From positions 1 through 11,507 of the forward strand of contig SKMY01000277.1 in the NCBI GenBank assembly GCA_007120815.1: 11,507 nt of DNA, in the 5' to 3' direction. Below, in pieces: positions 1-5,861 of the stretch. How positions within the stretch are numbered: the stretch's first letter is position 1; each line of letters begins with the position of its first letter. The notes under the pieces were generated by a model. It saw nothing but the letters and a program-made list of their open reading frames with translations. It did not search any database and was not told the DNA's origin. The DNA is from Syntrophomonadaceae bacterium. GTDB lineage: Bacteria > Bacillota_D > Dethiobacteria > DTU022 > UBA8154. Both the position numbers and the translations under genes were made by a program.

Positions 1-77
1 CACCGAAGCACGGGGACGGTTCTCTTGCTTCCCTCACACCCAGGAAGCACGGGGACGGTTCTCCTGCTTCCCTCACA
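1..77. repeat. Two tandem copies of a GGGGACGGTTCT hairpin repeat
   Basis: Two 34-base units (5-38 and 44-77) differ at one base (T/C) and are separated by 5 bases. Each has core GGGGACGGTTCT (12-23, 51-62) flanked by complementary arms GAAGCA and TGCTTC, so each unit can fold as a 6-bp stem around the core. The same core recurs in this window at 4527, 6836, 8073 and 8101, and inverted at 6894 and 8156. It resembles REP/MITE-like elements of Clostridia; mobilisation by an IS200-like (RAYT) transposase is an inference, as no transposase lies in the window. It ends about 20 bases before the peptidase reading frame. Confidence 0.85.
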
Positions 78-80
78 TCT

Positions 81-101
81 AGAGAGGGTGAATAACCTAT
101 T
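81..101 (+). promoter_or_regulatory. Ribosome binding site that supports an ATT start
   Basis: AGAGAGGGTGA at 81-91 resembles the anti-16S consensus AGGAGGTGA and lies seven bases before ATT at 99-101. No standard start codon follows in the peptidase frame until 273, so this site is the best argument for initiation at ATT. It does not support GTG 88, which lies inside the purine tract itself. Confidence 0.5.
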
Positions 102-1115
102 TTCGGTAATATTACCGATGTTCCAGGCATTAAAGCAGGTGTTGTAACGGACAAGACTGCCGCCACCGGATGCACCGTCATTACCATTGAAGACGGGGCC
201 GTTGGCGGCGTTTCTGTTAAAGGGGGTGCCCCGGGAACCCGGGAAACGGACCTGCTTTCCCCCCTGTGCCGGGTGGAAGCAGTACACGGCATTGCCTTAA
301 GCGGCGGGAGCGCTTTCGGTCTGGATACGGCCAGCGGGGTGATGAGTTTCCTGGAAGAGCAGGGGGCGGGACTGTCGGTGGGCCCCTTTAATATCCCCAT
401 TGTTCCCGCAGCCATCATTTTCGACCTGTTTATCGGTGACGGACGGGTGCGCCCCGATGCCTCCTGGGGATACAGAGCGGCCCGGGCAGCGCAGGCCGGC
501 CCGCTTCCCCAGGGGAGCGCCGGGGCGGGAACAGGTGCCACCGTGGCCAAGGCCCTGGGACTTTTCGGGGCGGTAAAAGCGGGACAGGCCAGCCTGTCGG
601 TGAAGTTGGAAGGCGGGCTGGTGGTAGGTGTTTTGGTGGTGGTGAACGCCCTGGGCGATATCTGGGACGGCTGCGGGAAACTGCTGGCGGGGCCCCGGGA
701 CCCGGAAAGCGGCAAAATGCGCACTACCCTGGAGGTGTTCCAGGCCGGTGAAGCGGTGATAGAGCGGGGCAGGGCGCCCCGTGATATCGATATTCCCGGG
801 AATGCCGGCGGGTTCAATACAACTCTGGGCATTGTGGCCACCAACGCCTTCCTGAACAAGGTGGAAGTAAACCGGGTGGCCGCCGTGGCCCACAACGGGC
901 TGGCCCGAACCATCAACCCGCTGCATACCGGTTGGGATGGGGACACGGTCTTTGCCCTGGCCAGCATCGGTGGAAATGGGAAAAGCGCCGCCGTGGATCT
1001 GATCGCCGCGGTAGGGGCCGACTTGATGGCCCAGGCGGTTCCCCTGGCCTTATACCGGGCCGAGTCCTTAGGAGACATCCCTTCCCTGAAAGAATTGAAT
1101 GGAAAAGACGCATAA
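99..1115 (+). CDS. P1 family peptidase (S58/DmpA-like aminopeptidase), probable ATT start
   Basis: Member of the DmpA/BapA-like S58 family: Ntn-fold aminopeptidases made as a precursor that self-cleaves to expose the nucleophile. Visible signatures, numbered from an ATT start at 99 (338 aa): ITDVPGIKAG near the N-terminus, TGCTVI, GGAPGTRETD (42-51), HGIALSGGSAFGLD, VPAAIIFDL (about 102-110), GSAGAGTGATV (139-149) and FNTTLGIVATN, with Asn240-Thr241 (816-821) as the likely self-cleavage site. The homology clearly begins by base 105, yet there is no in-frame ATG, GTG or TTG between the stop at 93-95 and GTG 273. A GTG start at 273 would delete about 58 conserved residues. AGAGAGGGTGA (81-91) is a good ribosome binding site seven bases before ATT 99, giving a leader of Ile/Met-Phe-Gly. 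The alternatives are a one-base frameshift (GTG 88 is out of frame) or a 5'-broken gene. The usual VGH of the family reads AGV here. Substrate unknown. Confidence 0.82.
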   Translation: MFGNITDVPGIKAGVVTDKTAATGCTVITIEDGAVGGVSVKGGAPGTRETDLLSPLCRVEAVHGIALSGGSAFGLDTASGVMSFLEEQGAGLSVGPFNIPIVPAAIIFDLFIGDGRVRPDASWGYRAARAAQAGPLPQGSAGAGTGATVAKALGLFGAVKAGQASLSVKLEGGLVVGVLVVVNALGDIWDGCGKLLAGPRDPESGKMRTTLEVFQAGEAVIERGRAPRDIDIPGNAGGFNTTLGIVATNAFLNKVEVNRVAAVAHNGLARTINPLHTGWDGDTVFALASIGGNGKSAAVDLIAAVGADLMAQAVPLALYRAESLGDIPSLKELNGKDA

Positions 1116-1124
1116 GGGTACAAT
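1095..1124 (+). promoter_or_regulatory. Possible sigma-A promoter overlapping the peptidase 3' end
   Basis: TTGAAT (1095-1100) and TACAAT (1119-1124) are separated by 18 bases, matching the sigma-A consensus at 4/6 and 5/6. It would start transcription near 1131 and give fhs a leader of about 250 bases. The -35 box lies inside the end of the peptidase gene, so a chance match is possible. Confidence 0.35.
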
Positions 1125-1159
1125 AATCCGTAAAAAGTGAAAAAGTTAACGAACTGGCA

Positions 1160-1186
1160 GCAGGATTTTATTTCTTTATGTAGAAT
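1160..1186 (+). promoter_or_regulatory. Sigma-H-like promoter in the fhs leader
   Basis: GCAGGATTT (1160-1168), 11 bases, then GTAGAAT (1180-1186) match the Bacillus sigma-H consensus RnAGGAwWW - 11/12 - RnnGAAT at every specified position. Transcription would start near 1193, about 190 bases before the fhs ATG. No sigma-A -35 box fits TAGAAT at 17-18 bases. Sigma-H acts at the transition from growth to stationary phase and sporulation, so fhs or an RNA in its leader may respond to growth phase. The match is direct; use in vivo is inferred. Confidence 0.6.
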
Positions 1187-1225
1187 ACTTCTAACGTGTC
1201 AAATAAGGTAAATATAGACACAATT

Positions 1226-1320
1226 CAGTCCTTTAAGCAGTCCTTTTAGCAAAACAGGCCGGGAAAGGGGGGAGTTACATAAAGCTTTGATCAAAACAGG
1301 ACCTGCTAGCTAAAGGATTG
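1226..1320 (+). promoter_or_regulatory. fhs leader RNA with tandem repeat and competing complement
   Basis: CAGTCCTTTAAG (1226-1237) and CAGTCCTTTTAG (1238-1249) are adjacent 12-base direct repeats with one mismatch. GCTAAAGGATTG (1309-1320) is complementary to either copy, best to the second (12 pairs, one bulged T, one G-T pair). The transcript therefore has two possible partners for one 3' strand, an arrangement compatible with a switch or a protein-binding site. CAAAACAGG also occurs twice (1250-1258, 1292-1300), and AAAGCTTT (1281-1288) is a palindrome. I recognise no known riboswitch class here. Confidence 0.4.
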
Positions 1321-1333
1321 TATGTTTTCACAA

Positions 1334-1349
1334 ATGTACTGCGGTACAT
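1334..1349 (+). promoter_or_regulatory. Short perfect hairpin upstream of the fhs ribosome binding site
   Basis: ATGTAC-TGCG-GTACAT forms a 6-bp stem with a tetraloop (1334-1349), 23 bases before the GGAGG (1373-1377) that serves the fhs ATG at 1385. No T tract follows, so it is not an intrinsic terminator. It could be an mRNA-stabilising or protein-binding element in the leader. Confidence 0.4.
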
Positions 1350-1384
1350 CGTGTAGGAAAAGGAATAATTGAGGAGGTTAGACA

Positions 1385-3148
1385 ATGGTATTAGACCCGA
1401 CAAAATATGCCGACTGGCAAATTGCTGAAGCAGCAGAGAAGAACATGAAGAAGGTTTTTCAATTAGCTGAAGAATTGGGAATGGAATCCGAAGAGCTTCT
1501 TCCCCAGGGACATTACATTGCGAAAGTTGACTACCTGAAGGTTCTGGAAAGATTAAAAGACAAGCCCGACGGAAAGTACATCGACGTAACCGCCATTACA
1601 CCGACTCCCCTGGGAGAAGGAAAATCAACTACCACCTTGGGGCTTGTCCAGGGTATGGGTAAACGGGGCAAGAATGTTGTTGCCACCATCCGGCAGCCTT
1701 CGGGCGGCCCCACCATGAACATTAAAGGCTCCGCCGCCGGCGGCGGTCTCTCCCAATGTATACCGCTGACTCCGTTTTCTCTCGGCCTGACCGGCGATAT
1801 TAATGCCGTAATGAACGCACATAACCTGGCTATGGTTGCTCTGACATCCCGCATGCAGCACGAATTCAACTACGGCGATGCTTTCCTGGAAAAACGCAAC
1901 CTGAAGCGCCTGAACATCGATCCCAACAACATTGAAATGAAGTGGATCATCGACTTCTGCGCGCAATCCCTGCGCAACATGATCATCGGTATCGGCGGAA
2001 AAATGGACGGATTCATGATGCAATCCGGTTTTGCCATTGCCGTTTCCTCGGAAGTTATGGCTATTCTCTCCATTGCCAAGGACTTAAAAGACATGCGCGA
2101 GCGCATGGGTAGAATTGTTGTGGCCTACGACAAGAAAGGCAACCCCGTCACCACGGGCGACCTGGAAGTTGACGGCGCCATGACTGCCTGGATGGTAGAA
2201 GCGATGAACCCCAACCTGATGCAGAGCCTGGAAGGACAGCCGGTCTTTGTTCATGCCGGACCTTTTGCTAACATCGCCATTGGTCAGTCCTCCATCGTAG
2301 CGGACCGCGTTGCCCTGAAACTTTCCGACTACGTCGTCACCGAGTCCGGATTTGCTGCTGATATCGGTTTTGAAAAGTTCTGGAACCTGAAGTGCCGCAT
2401 GTCCGAATTGAAGCCTCACTGCGCCGTGCTGGTTGCCACCATCCGCGCCCTGAAGTGCCACGGTGGAGCACCGGTTCCCGTTCCCGGAAAGCCCATTGAC
2501 CCGGTTTACCTGGAAGAGAACGTGGAATGGGTAGAAAAAGGCTGCTCTAACCTGGTCCACCTGATTGAAGTGATCAAGAAAGCCGGTATCAACCCTGTTG
2601 TATGTATTAACAAGTTCTACACCGATACCGACAACGAAGTGAACGCCGTTCGCCGCATCGGCGAGCAGGCTGGCGCGAAAGTGGCTCTCTCCGAGCACTG
2701 GCAGTTTGGTGGAGACGGAGCACTGGAACTGGCCGACGCTGTGGCGGAAGCCTGCGACGAGCCCAACGAGTTCCGTTATCTCTATGAACTGGAAACCCCG
2801 CTGCGTGAGCGTATTGACCTTATTGCCAAGGAAGTATACGGCGCCGACGGCGTAGAATACTCTCCCGAGGCCCTTGAGAAGGCTAAGCGCATGGAGAAGG
2901 ATCCTGAAATCCAGAAGATGGGCACCTGCATGGTGAAAACCCACCTGAGCCTTTCCGATAACCCCGCCCTGAAAGGGGTTCCCAAGGATTGGAGACTCTA
3001 TATCCGGGATATCCTGACCTACGGCGGTGCGGGCTTTGTGGTACCCGTCGCTGGAACCATTTCACTGATGCCCGGAACCTCCTCCGACCCGGCCTACCGT
3101 CGAATCGACGTAGATACGGATACCGGAAAGGTAACCGGCTTGTTCTAA
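1385..3148 (+). CDS. fhs: Formate-tetrahydrofolate ligase (formyl-THF synthetase)
   Basis: Catalyses formate + THF + ATP to 10-formyl-THF, ADP and phosphate, the formate-activating step of the methyl branch of the Wood-Ljungdahl pathway; cytoplasmic. The ATP-binding loop TPLGEGKST is at residues 74-82, followed by [13 protein letters not shown] (103-115), the glycine-rich GSAAGGG, TGDINAV, and GPFANIA and [16 protein letters not shown] in the middle. It ends in TGLF as is usual for the family. At 587 aa it is longer than the 556-560 aa form I recall from Moorella, and its P-loop neighbourhood ([10 protein letters not shown] rather than REPSLGPSFG) marks a distinct subgroup. ATG 1385 follows GAGGAGG with good spacing. 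Codon use favours AAC, TAC, ATC and GAA and is less GC-rich than the neighbours, as expected for a highly expressed gene. It stands alone between its own leader and the folate operon promoter. No convincing terminator follows. Confidence 0.97.
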   Translation: MVLDPTKYADWQIAEAAEKNMKKVFQLAEELGMESEELLPQGHYIAKVDYLKVLERLKDKPDGKYIDVTAITPTPLGEGKSTTTLGLVQGMGKRGKNVVATIRQPSGGPTMNIKGSAAGGGLSQCIPLTPFSLGLTGDINAVMNAHNLAMVALTSRMQHEFNYGDAFLEKRNLKRLNIDPNNIEMKWIIDFCAQSLRNMIIGIGGKMDGFMMQSGFAIAVSSEVMAILSIAKDLKDMRERMGRIVVAYDKKGNPVTTGDLEVDGAMTAWMVEAMNPNLMQSLEGQPVFVHAGPFANIAIGQSSIVADRVALKLSDYVVTESGFAADIGFEKFWNLKCRMSELKPHCAVLVATIRALKCHGGAPVPVPGKPIDPVYLEENVEWVEKGCSNLVHLIEVIKKAGINPVVCINKFYTDTDNEVNAVRRIGEQAGAKVALSEHWQFGGDGALELADAVAEACDEPNEFRYLYELETPLRERIDLIAKEVYGADGVEYSPEALEKAKRMEKDPEIQKMGTCMVKTHLSLSDNPALKGVPKDWRLYIRDILTYGGAGFVVPVAGTISLMPGTSSDPAYRRIDVDTDTGKVTGLF

Positions 3149-3167
3149 ATTGTTTTAGTAAAATAGA

Positions 3168-3196
3168 TTGACCGTTTGAAGCGTTCGCGTTATGAT
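3168..3196 (+). promoter_or_regulatory. Sigma-A promoter of the folate operon
   Basis: TTGACC (3168-3173), 17 bases, then TATGAT (3191-3196) match the housekeeping consensus at 5/6 in each box with ideal spacing. The predicted start is near 3203, just ahead of the THF riboswitch (3213), as expected for a riboswitch-controlled transcript. It lies 20 bases past the fhs stop, so folE has its own promoter. Confidence 0.85.
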
Positions 3197-3212
3197 ATAG
3201 AAGATAGCTTGC

Positions 3213-3327
3213 TGGCAGAGTAGGTGCCATGCGTTAAGTGCTAAGAGGATGGGAAGTTGCCTCTAGACGAAAGGTATTAACCGAAAGCCCGGTTCATGCT
3301 TGCGACATGGTCCCGCATCCACTGCCA
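3213..3327 (+). ncRNA. Tetrahydrofolate (THF) riboswitch aptamer
   Basis: The conserved strings of this class are present: AGAGTAGGTG at 3217-3226, GCGTTAAGTG at 3231-3240, and a 3' part with CCGCATCC (3313-3320) before the closing stem. P1 is TGGCAG (3213-3218) with CTGCCA (3322-3327). P2 includes CCATG (3227-3231) with CATGG (3306-3310). P3 is AGAGG (3244-3248) with CCTCT (3260-3264), and AACCG/CGGTT (3279-3294) forms another hairpin. GGATG near the P3 loop is complementary to CATCC (3316-3320), consistent with the loop-to-J2/1 pseudoknot known for the class. Binding of reduced folate stabilises P1. It sits between a sigma-A promoter and folE, the expected target. Confidence 0.93.
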
Positions 3328-3403
3328 CACAAGAGCGAAGCGAAGCAGAGCACCTCTTTTCTCTTGAATGTGGCAGTTGCCCATTCAGGAGAGGAGGTGC
3401 TCT
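3321..3403 (+). promoter_or_regulatory. Riboswitch expression platform: sequestor and anti-sequestor of the folE Shine-Dalgarno site
   Basis: AGAGCACCTC (3347-3356) pairs perfectly with GAGGTGCTCT (3394-3403), which contains part of the folE ribosome binding site. The stem continues through T-rich/GA pairing and TGAATG (3365-3370) with CATTCA (3382-3387). The competing fold pairs ACTGCCACA (3321-3329) with TGTGGCAGT (3369-3377) and CAAGAG (3330-3335) with CTCTTG (3361-3366). The competing strand contains the 3' side of P1 (3322-3327). Reading: with THF bound, P1 keeps 3322-3327, the sequestor forms and translation is off; without THF the anti-sequestor frees the site. Only a weak T run (TCTTGTTTTGG) follows, so control of translation is likelier than termination. 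Confidence 0.72.
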
Positions 3404-3407
3404 TGTT

Positions 3408-3971
3408 TTGGTCGATGAAGAAAAGATCGAACAAGCGGTACTCATGATTTTGGAAGCCATCGGTGAAAATCCCCAGCGGGAAGGCCTGGTGGACACGCCC
3501 AAACGGGTGGCTCAGATGTATAAAGAAATTTTCAGTGGTCTTCACCAGGACCCCCGGGAGCTGCTGCAGACCTGTTTCGTGGAAGACGAACACAACGAGA
3601 TGGTTATCGTCAAGGATATTTCCCTGTATTCCATGTGCGAGCACCACTTACTGCCTTTTTATGGGAAAGCCCACATCGTTTATATTCCCAATGAAGGGCG
3701 GATCGTCGGGTTGAGCAAACTGGTCCGGGTGGTTGAGGTGGTCTCACAGCGACCCCAGCTCCAGGAACGCTTAACCAGCACTGTTGCCGACGTGATCATG
3801 GACGTATTAGACCCCAAGGGTGTGGTGGTGGTCGTGGAGGCGGAACACCTCTGCATGTCTATTCGGGGCGTGAAAAAACCGGGAGCAACCACCGTGACCT
3901 CGGCCGTCCGGGGGATTTTCTATCGAAACCCGGTGTCCCGTTCGGAAGCGTTTTCACTCATAAAGGGATGA
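3408..3971 (+). CDS. folE: GTP cyclohydrolase I
   Basis: Converts GTP to 7,8-dihydroneopterin triphosphate and formate, the first committed step of folate synthesis; a cytoplasmic homodecamer in characterised members. From TTG 3408 the protein is 187 aa, the usual length, beginning [11 protein letters not shown], like other FolE proteins. GGAGG (3393-3397) is ten bases before this TTG; the open frame continues upstream to 3300 through the riboswitch but has no homology there. Zinc ligands Cys77 and His80 lie in [10 protein letters not shown], and Cys149 in [20 protein letters not shown] follows, as in the family. It is the first gene of the operon and the direct target of the THF riboswitch. 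Its stop codon lies within an inverted repeat shared with the intergenic region. Confidence 0.97.
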   Translation: MVDEEKIEQAVLMILEAIGENPQREGLVDTPKRVAQMYKEIFSGLHQDPRELLQTCFVEDEHNEMVIVKDISLYSMCEHHLLPFYGKAHIVYIPNEGRIVGLSKLVRVVEVVSQRPQLQERLTSTVADVIMDVLDPKGVVVVVEAEHLCMSIRGVKKPGATTVTSAVRGIFYRNPVSRSEAFSLIKG

Positions 3972-3994
3972 TCCCGTCATTAAGGGATCATCCC
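3965..3994 (+). promoter_or_regulatory. Perfect hairpin at the folE stop codon
   Basis: GGGATGATCCC (3965-3975) and GGGATCATCCC (3984-3994) form an 11-bp perfect inverted repeat with an 8-base loop. The folE TGA (3969-3971) is inside the left arm. There is no T tract, and the next gene starts 20 bases later, so this is more likely an mRNA processing or stability element, or a brake on downstream translation, than a terminator. Confidence 0.6.
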
Positions 3995-4014
3995 CTGGAT
4001 CGAAGGGATGAACC

Positions 4015-4503
4015 ATGGAACGCGTGAACCGTCTGCTGGCCTCGCCCGCGTACCGGGAGTACCTGCAGCGGATCGAAGATAAAGAAGCGGGCCGGCCTTT
4101 CTGCCCCCATCATTTTCACCACTGCCTGGACGTGGCCCGCCTCTGCTGGATTTTCCTTTTGGAAGAGGGGATCCAGTGCGCCAGGGATGTGGTTTACGGC
4201 GCGGCCCTGCTTCACGATATCGGCCGCTGGTTGGAATACCAGGGCGGGGGATGCCATGCAGCCCGGGGGGCGGAACTGGCCGATCCCCTGCTGGTCCAGG
4301 CCGGCTACAATGAGGAGGAACGCAGGCTGATCCGGGATGCCATTGCAGCCCACCGGGGAAAAGCCGTAGGTGCGTCTTCGTCACCTTTAAGTGATTTTTT
4401 GCGAAAAGCCGATAAATACAGCCGCTTGTGCTTCCAGTGCAACGCCTGGGAGGACTGCTACAAGAGAGATGTTATGCCCCAGGGCAGGGAGCTGCTTTAT
4501 TAG
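4015..4503 (+). CDS. HD-domain metal-dependent phosphohydrolase in the folate operon
   Basis: 162 aa, soluble. HD-superfamily ligands are visible: His36 (HCLDVAR), His67-Asp68 (ALLHDIGRW), a further His81, His113 (AAHRG) and Asp133 (RKADKYSR). Such enzymes hydrolyse phosphate esters or nucleotides with bound metal. A cysteine group (CFQCNAWEDC, Cys139/142/148) near the C-terminus, with Cys30 and Cys37 near the N-terminus, may bind a metal. ATG 4015 follows a weak site (AAGGGATG). It lies 43 bases after folE and before folP. The operon lacks a recognisable enzyme for removing phosphates from dihydroneopterin triphosphate, the step between FolE and FolB, so that role is a reasonable inference; an alarmone or nucleotide hydrolase or a damage-control enzyme are alternatives. 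Family call sure, substrate unproven. Confidence 0.85.
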   Translation: MERVNRLLASPAYREYLQRIEDKEAGRPFCPHHFHHCLDVARLCWIFLLEEGIQCARDVVYGAALLHDIGRWLEYQGGGCHAARGAELADPLLVQAGYNEEERRLIRDAIAAHRGKAVGASSSPLSDFLRKADKYSRLCFQCNAWEDCYKRDVMPQGRELLY

Positions 4504-4514
4504 ACTCTTGCAAG

Positions 4515-4628
4515 CGAAGCTGCGGGGGGGACGGTGCTGGCGCTTCCGGAGCGCAGCGTTAGGCTCTGGGAGGTCCTGGATGCGTTCCTCTTGATGGTAA
4601 GCGACAGAACTGCCCTTAGCTTTGCGGC
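4515..4628 (+). repeat. Degenerate GGGGACGGTTCT-type repeat inside the folate operon
   Basis: A left part with core GGGGACGGTGCT (4527-4538) followed by GGCGCTTCCGGAGCG, and a right part with AAGCGACAGAACTGCCC (4599-4615), form an imperfect long inverted repeat. The left part is nearly identical to the intact element at 6831-6868, and the right part to 6888-6905, but several core bases have decayed. It fills most of the 172-base space between the HD gene and folP and leaves the folP ribosome binding site (4661-4668) intact. Confidence 0.75.
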
Positions 4629-4675
4629 GTGAGTGGAACATTCAAGACGGCTGCTAATTGAGGAGGAGATTTTTT

Positions 4676-5857
4676 GTGAAACCCACGGCCCGGTTGATCA
4701 CCTTAAAAAACAAGGCCGACATACGCCGGGAAATGGAAAAAATCAATGTGGACGCCGGAGGCATCCGCATCATGGAGCCCAAGAGCCGGTTCTTCACCGT
4801 CAAGGTGAGCCGCTTGCCGTTAAAGGGAGGCCTGCTTTTAAAGCAGGAGATGCTTTCCCGGGGAGGTGAAGCGGCCCTGCCCAGGAACGCCATCGCCCTG
4901 ACCCTGGACCACGTGGATGTTCTTCTGGCCGGCACAAAAAAACACTACCTGGAATTGATCAAAAAGTTAAAGGCCCAGCCTTTCGGCCTGCCTTCCCTGG
5001 GGGAAGAGATCAAGGGCATCCTGGATAATCTGGACAAGGAAAAACCGGACCTGGTGTTAGGCCGGTACCGCCTGCCCCTGGGGAAGCGCACCCTGATCAT
5101 GGGCATACTAAACGTGACCCCCGATTCCTTTTCCGACGGGGGGAAGTTTGACCGCCTGGACTTGGCCTTTGAGCAAGCGGTAAAGATGGTGGAAGAGGGG
5201 GCGGATATCCTTGATGTCGGCGGTGAGTCGACCCGCCCGGGCTACCAGCCTGTTTCACCGGAAGAAGAACTTTCCCGGGTGCTCCCGGTGATCGAAAAAA
5301 TTAAAAGCGAGCTGGATATACCTGTGTCCATTGACAGCAACAAGGCCGCCGTGGCAAAGGAAGCTCTCCAGGCGGGTGCAGACATGGTTAATGATATCTG
5401 GGGCCTGAAGGCCGATGAAGAAATGGCCTCGGTGGTGTCTTCTTTCCATGTGCCCGTCTGCCTCATGCACAACCGGAAAGTGGCGGTTTACGAGGACTTA
5501 ATGACGGATATCGTTTCGGACCTGGCGGAGAGCATCTCCCTGGCCCGGCATGCCGGTATCGAAGAAGATAAAATCATCATCGACCCGGGTATCGGTTTCG
5601 CCAAGAACGTGGAAGAAAACCTGGAGGTTATGAACCGCCTGGAGGAGCTTCATACCCTGGGCTATCCCCTCTTGCTGGGGACGTCACGGAAGTCGCTCAT
5701 CGGCAAGACCCTGGCGGCACCCATGGAGGAACGGCTGGAGGGTACAGCGGCCACAGTAACCATCGGCATCCTTAAAGGGGTGGACATCCTTCGCGTTCAC
5801 GATGAAAAAGAAATGAAAAGGGTGGCGGTCATGACCGACGCCGTGGTAAGAAGGTGA
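4676..5857 (+). CDS. folP: Dihydropteroate synthase, long form with N-terminal extension
   Basis: Joins 6-hydroxymethyl-7,8-dihydropterin pyrophosphate and p-aminobenzoate to 7,8-dihydropteroate; cytoplasmic TIM barrel and the target of sulfonamides. Signatures, numbered from GTG 4676 (393 aa): IMGILNVTPDSFSDGG (141-156), ILDVGGESTRPG (178-189), SIDSNKA (218-224), MVNDIWG (237-243), LMHNRK (263-268), IIDPGIGFAKN (301-311), GTSRKSLIG (335-343) and RVHD (373-376). The catalytic domain occupies about 130-393. Residues 1-125 are an extra N-terminal domain (RLITLKNKADIRREM at the start), absent from the 270-280 aa E. coli type but known in many clostridial proteins; its role is not known to me. 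AGGAGGAG (4661-4668) supports GTG 4676 over an in-frame TTG at 4658, which lies in the ribosome binding site. The stop overlaps the folB ribosome binding site, four bases before the folB ATG. Confidence 0.96.
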   Translation: MKPTARLITLKNKADIRREMEKINVDAGGIRIMEPKSRFFTVKVSRLPLKGGLLLKQEMLSRGGEAALPRNAIALTLDHVDVLLAGTKKHYLELIKKLKAQPFGLPSLGEEIKGILDNLDKEKPDLVLGRYRLPLGKRTLIMGILNVTPDSFSDGGKFDRLDLAFEQAVKMVEEGADILDVGGESTRPGYQPVSPEEELSRVLPVIEKIKSELDIPVSIDSNKAAVAKEALQAGADMVNDIWGLKADEEMASVVSSFHVPVCLMHNRKVAVYEDLMTDIVSDLAESISLARHAGIEEDKIIIDPGIGFAKNVEENLEVMNRLEELHTLGYPLLLGTSRKSLIGKTLAAPMEERLEGTAATVTIGILKGVDILRVHDEKEMKRVAVMTDAVVRR

Positions 5858-5861
5858 GACG

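Noticed and set aside
1..77. Tandem 34-base units that look like the edge of a CRISPR array
   Set aside because: Only a 5-base gap separates the units, and the same core occurs scattered and inverted elsewhere in the window, which fits an interspersed hairpin repeat and not a CRISPR.
1288..1314. Possible leader peptide starting at TTG 1288 (MIKTGPAS)
   Set aside because: The purine-rich stretch is too far from the TTG and the 8 codons show no enrichment that would suggest attenuation.
3146..3170. Terminator for fhs just after its stop
   Set aside because: Only a very weak TTTTA/TAAAA pairing is present, with no GC stem, and the folE promoter begins here.
3300..3407. Upstream extension of the folE reading frame
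   Set aside because: It crosses the riboswitch and its expression platform, has no FolE homology, and the ribosome binding site serves TTG 3408.
3347..3410. Reading the riboswitch hairpin as an intrinsic terminator
   Set aside because: The T run after the stem is short and interrupted (TCTTGTTTTGG), whereas the stem directly covers the folE ribosome binding site.
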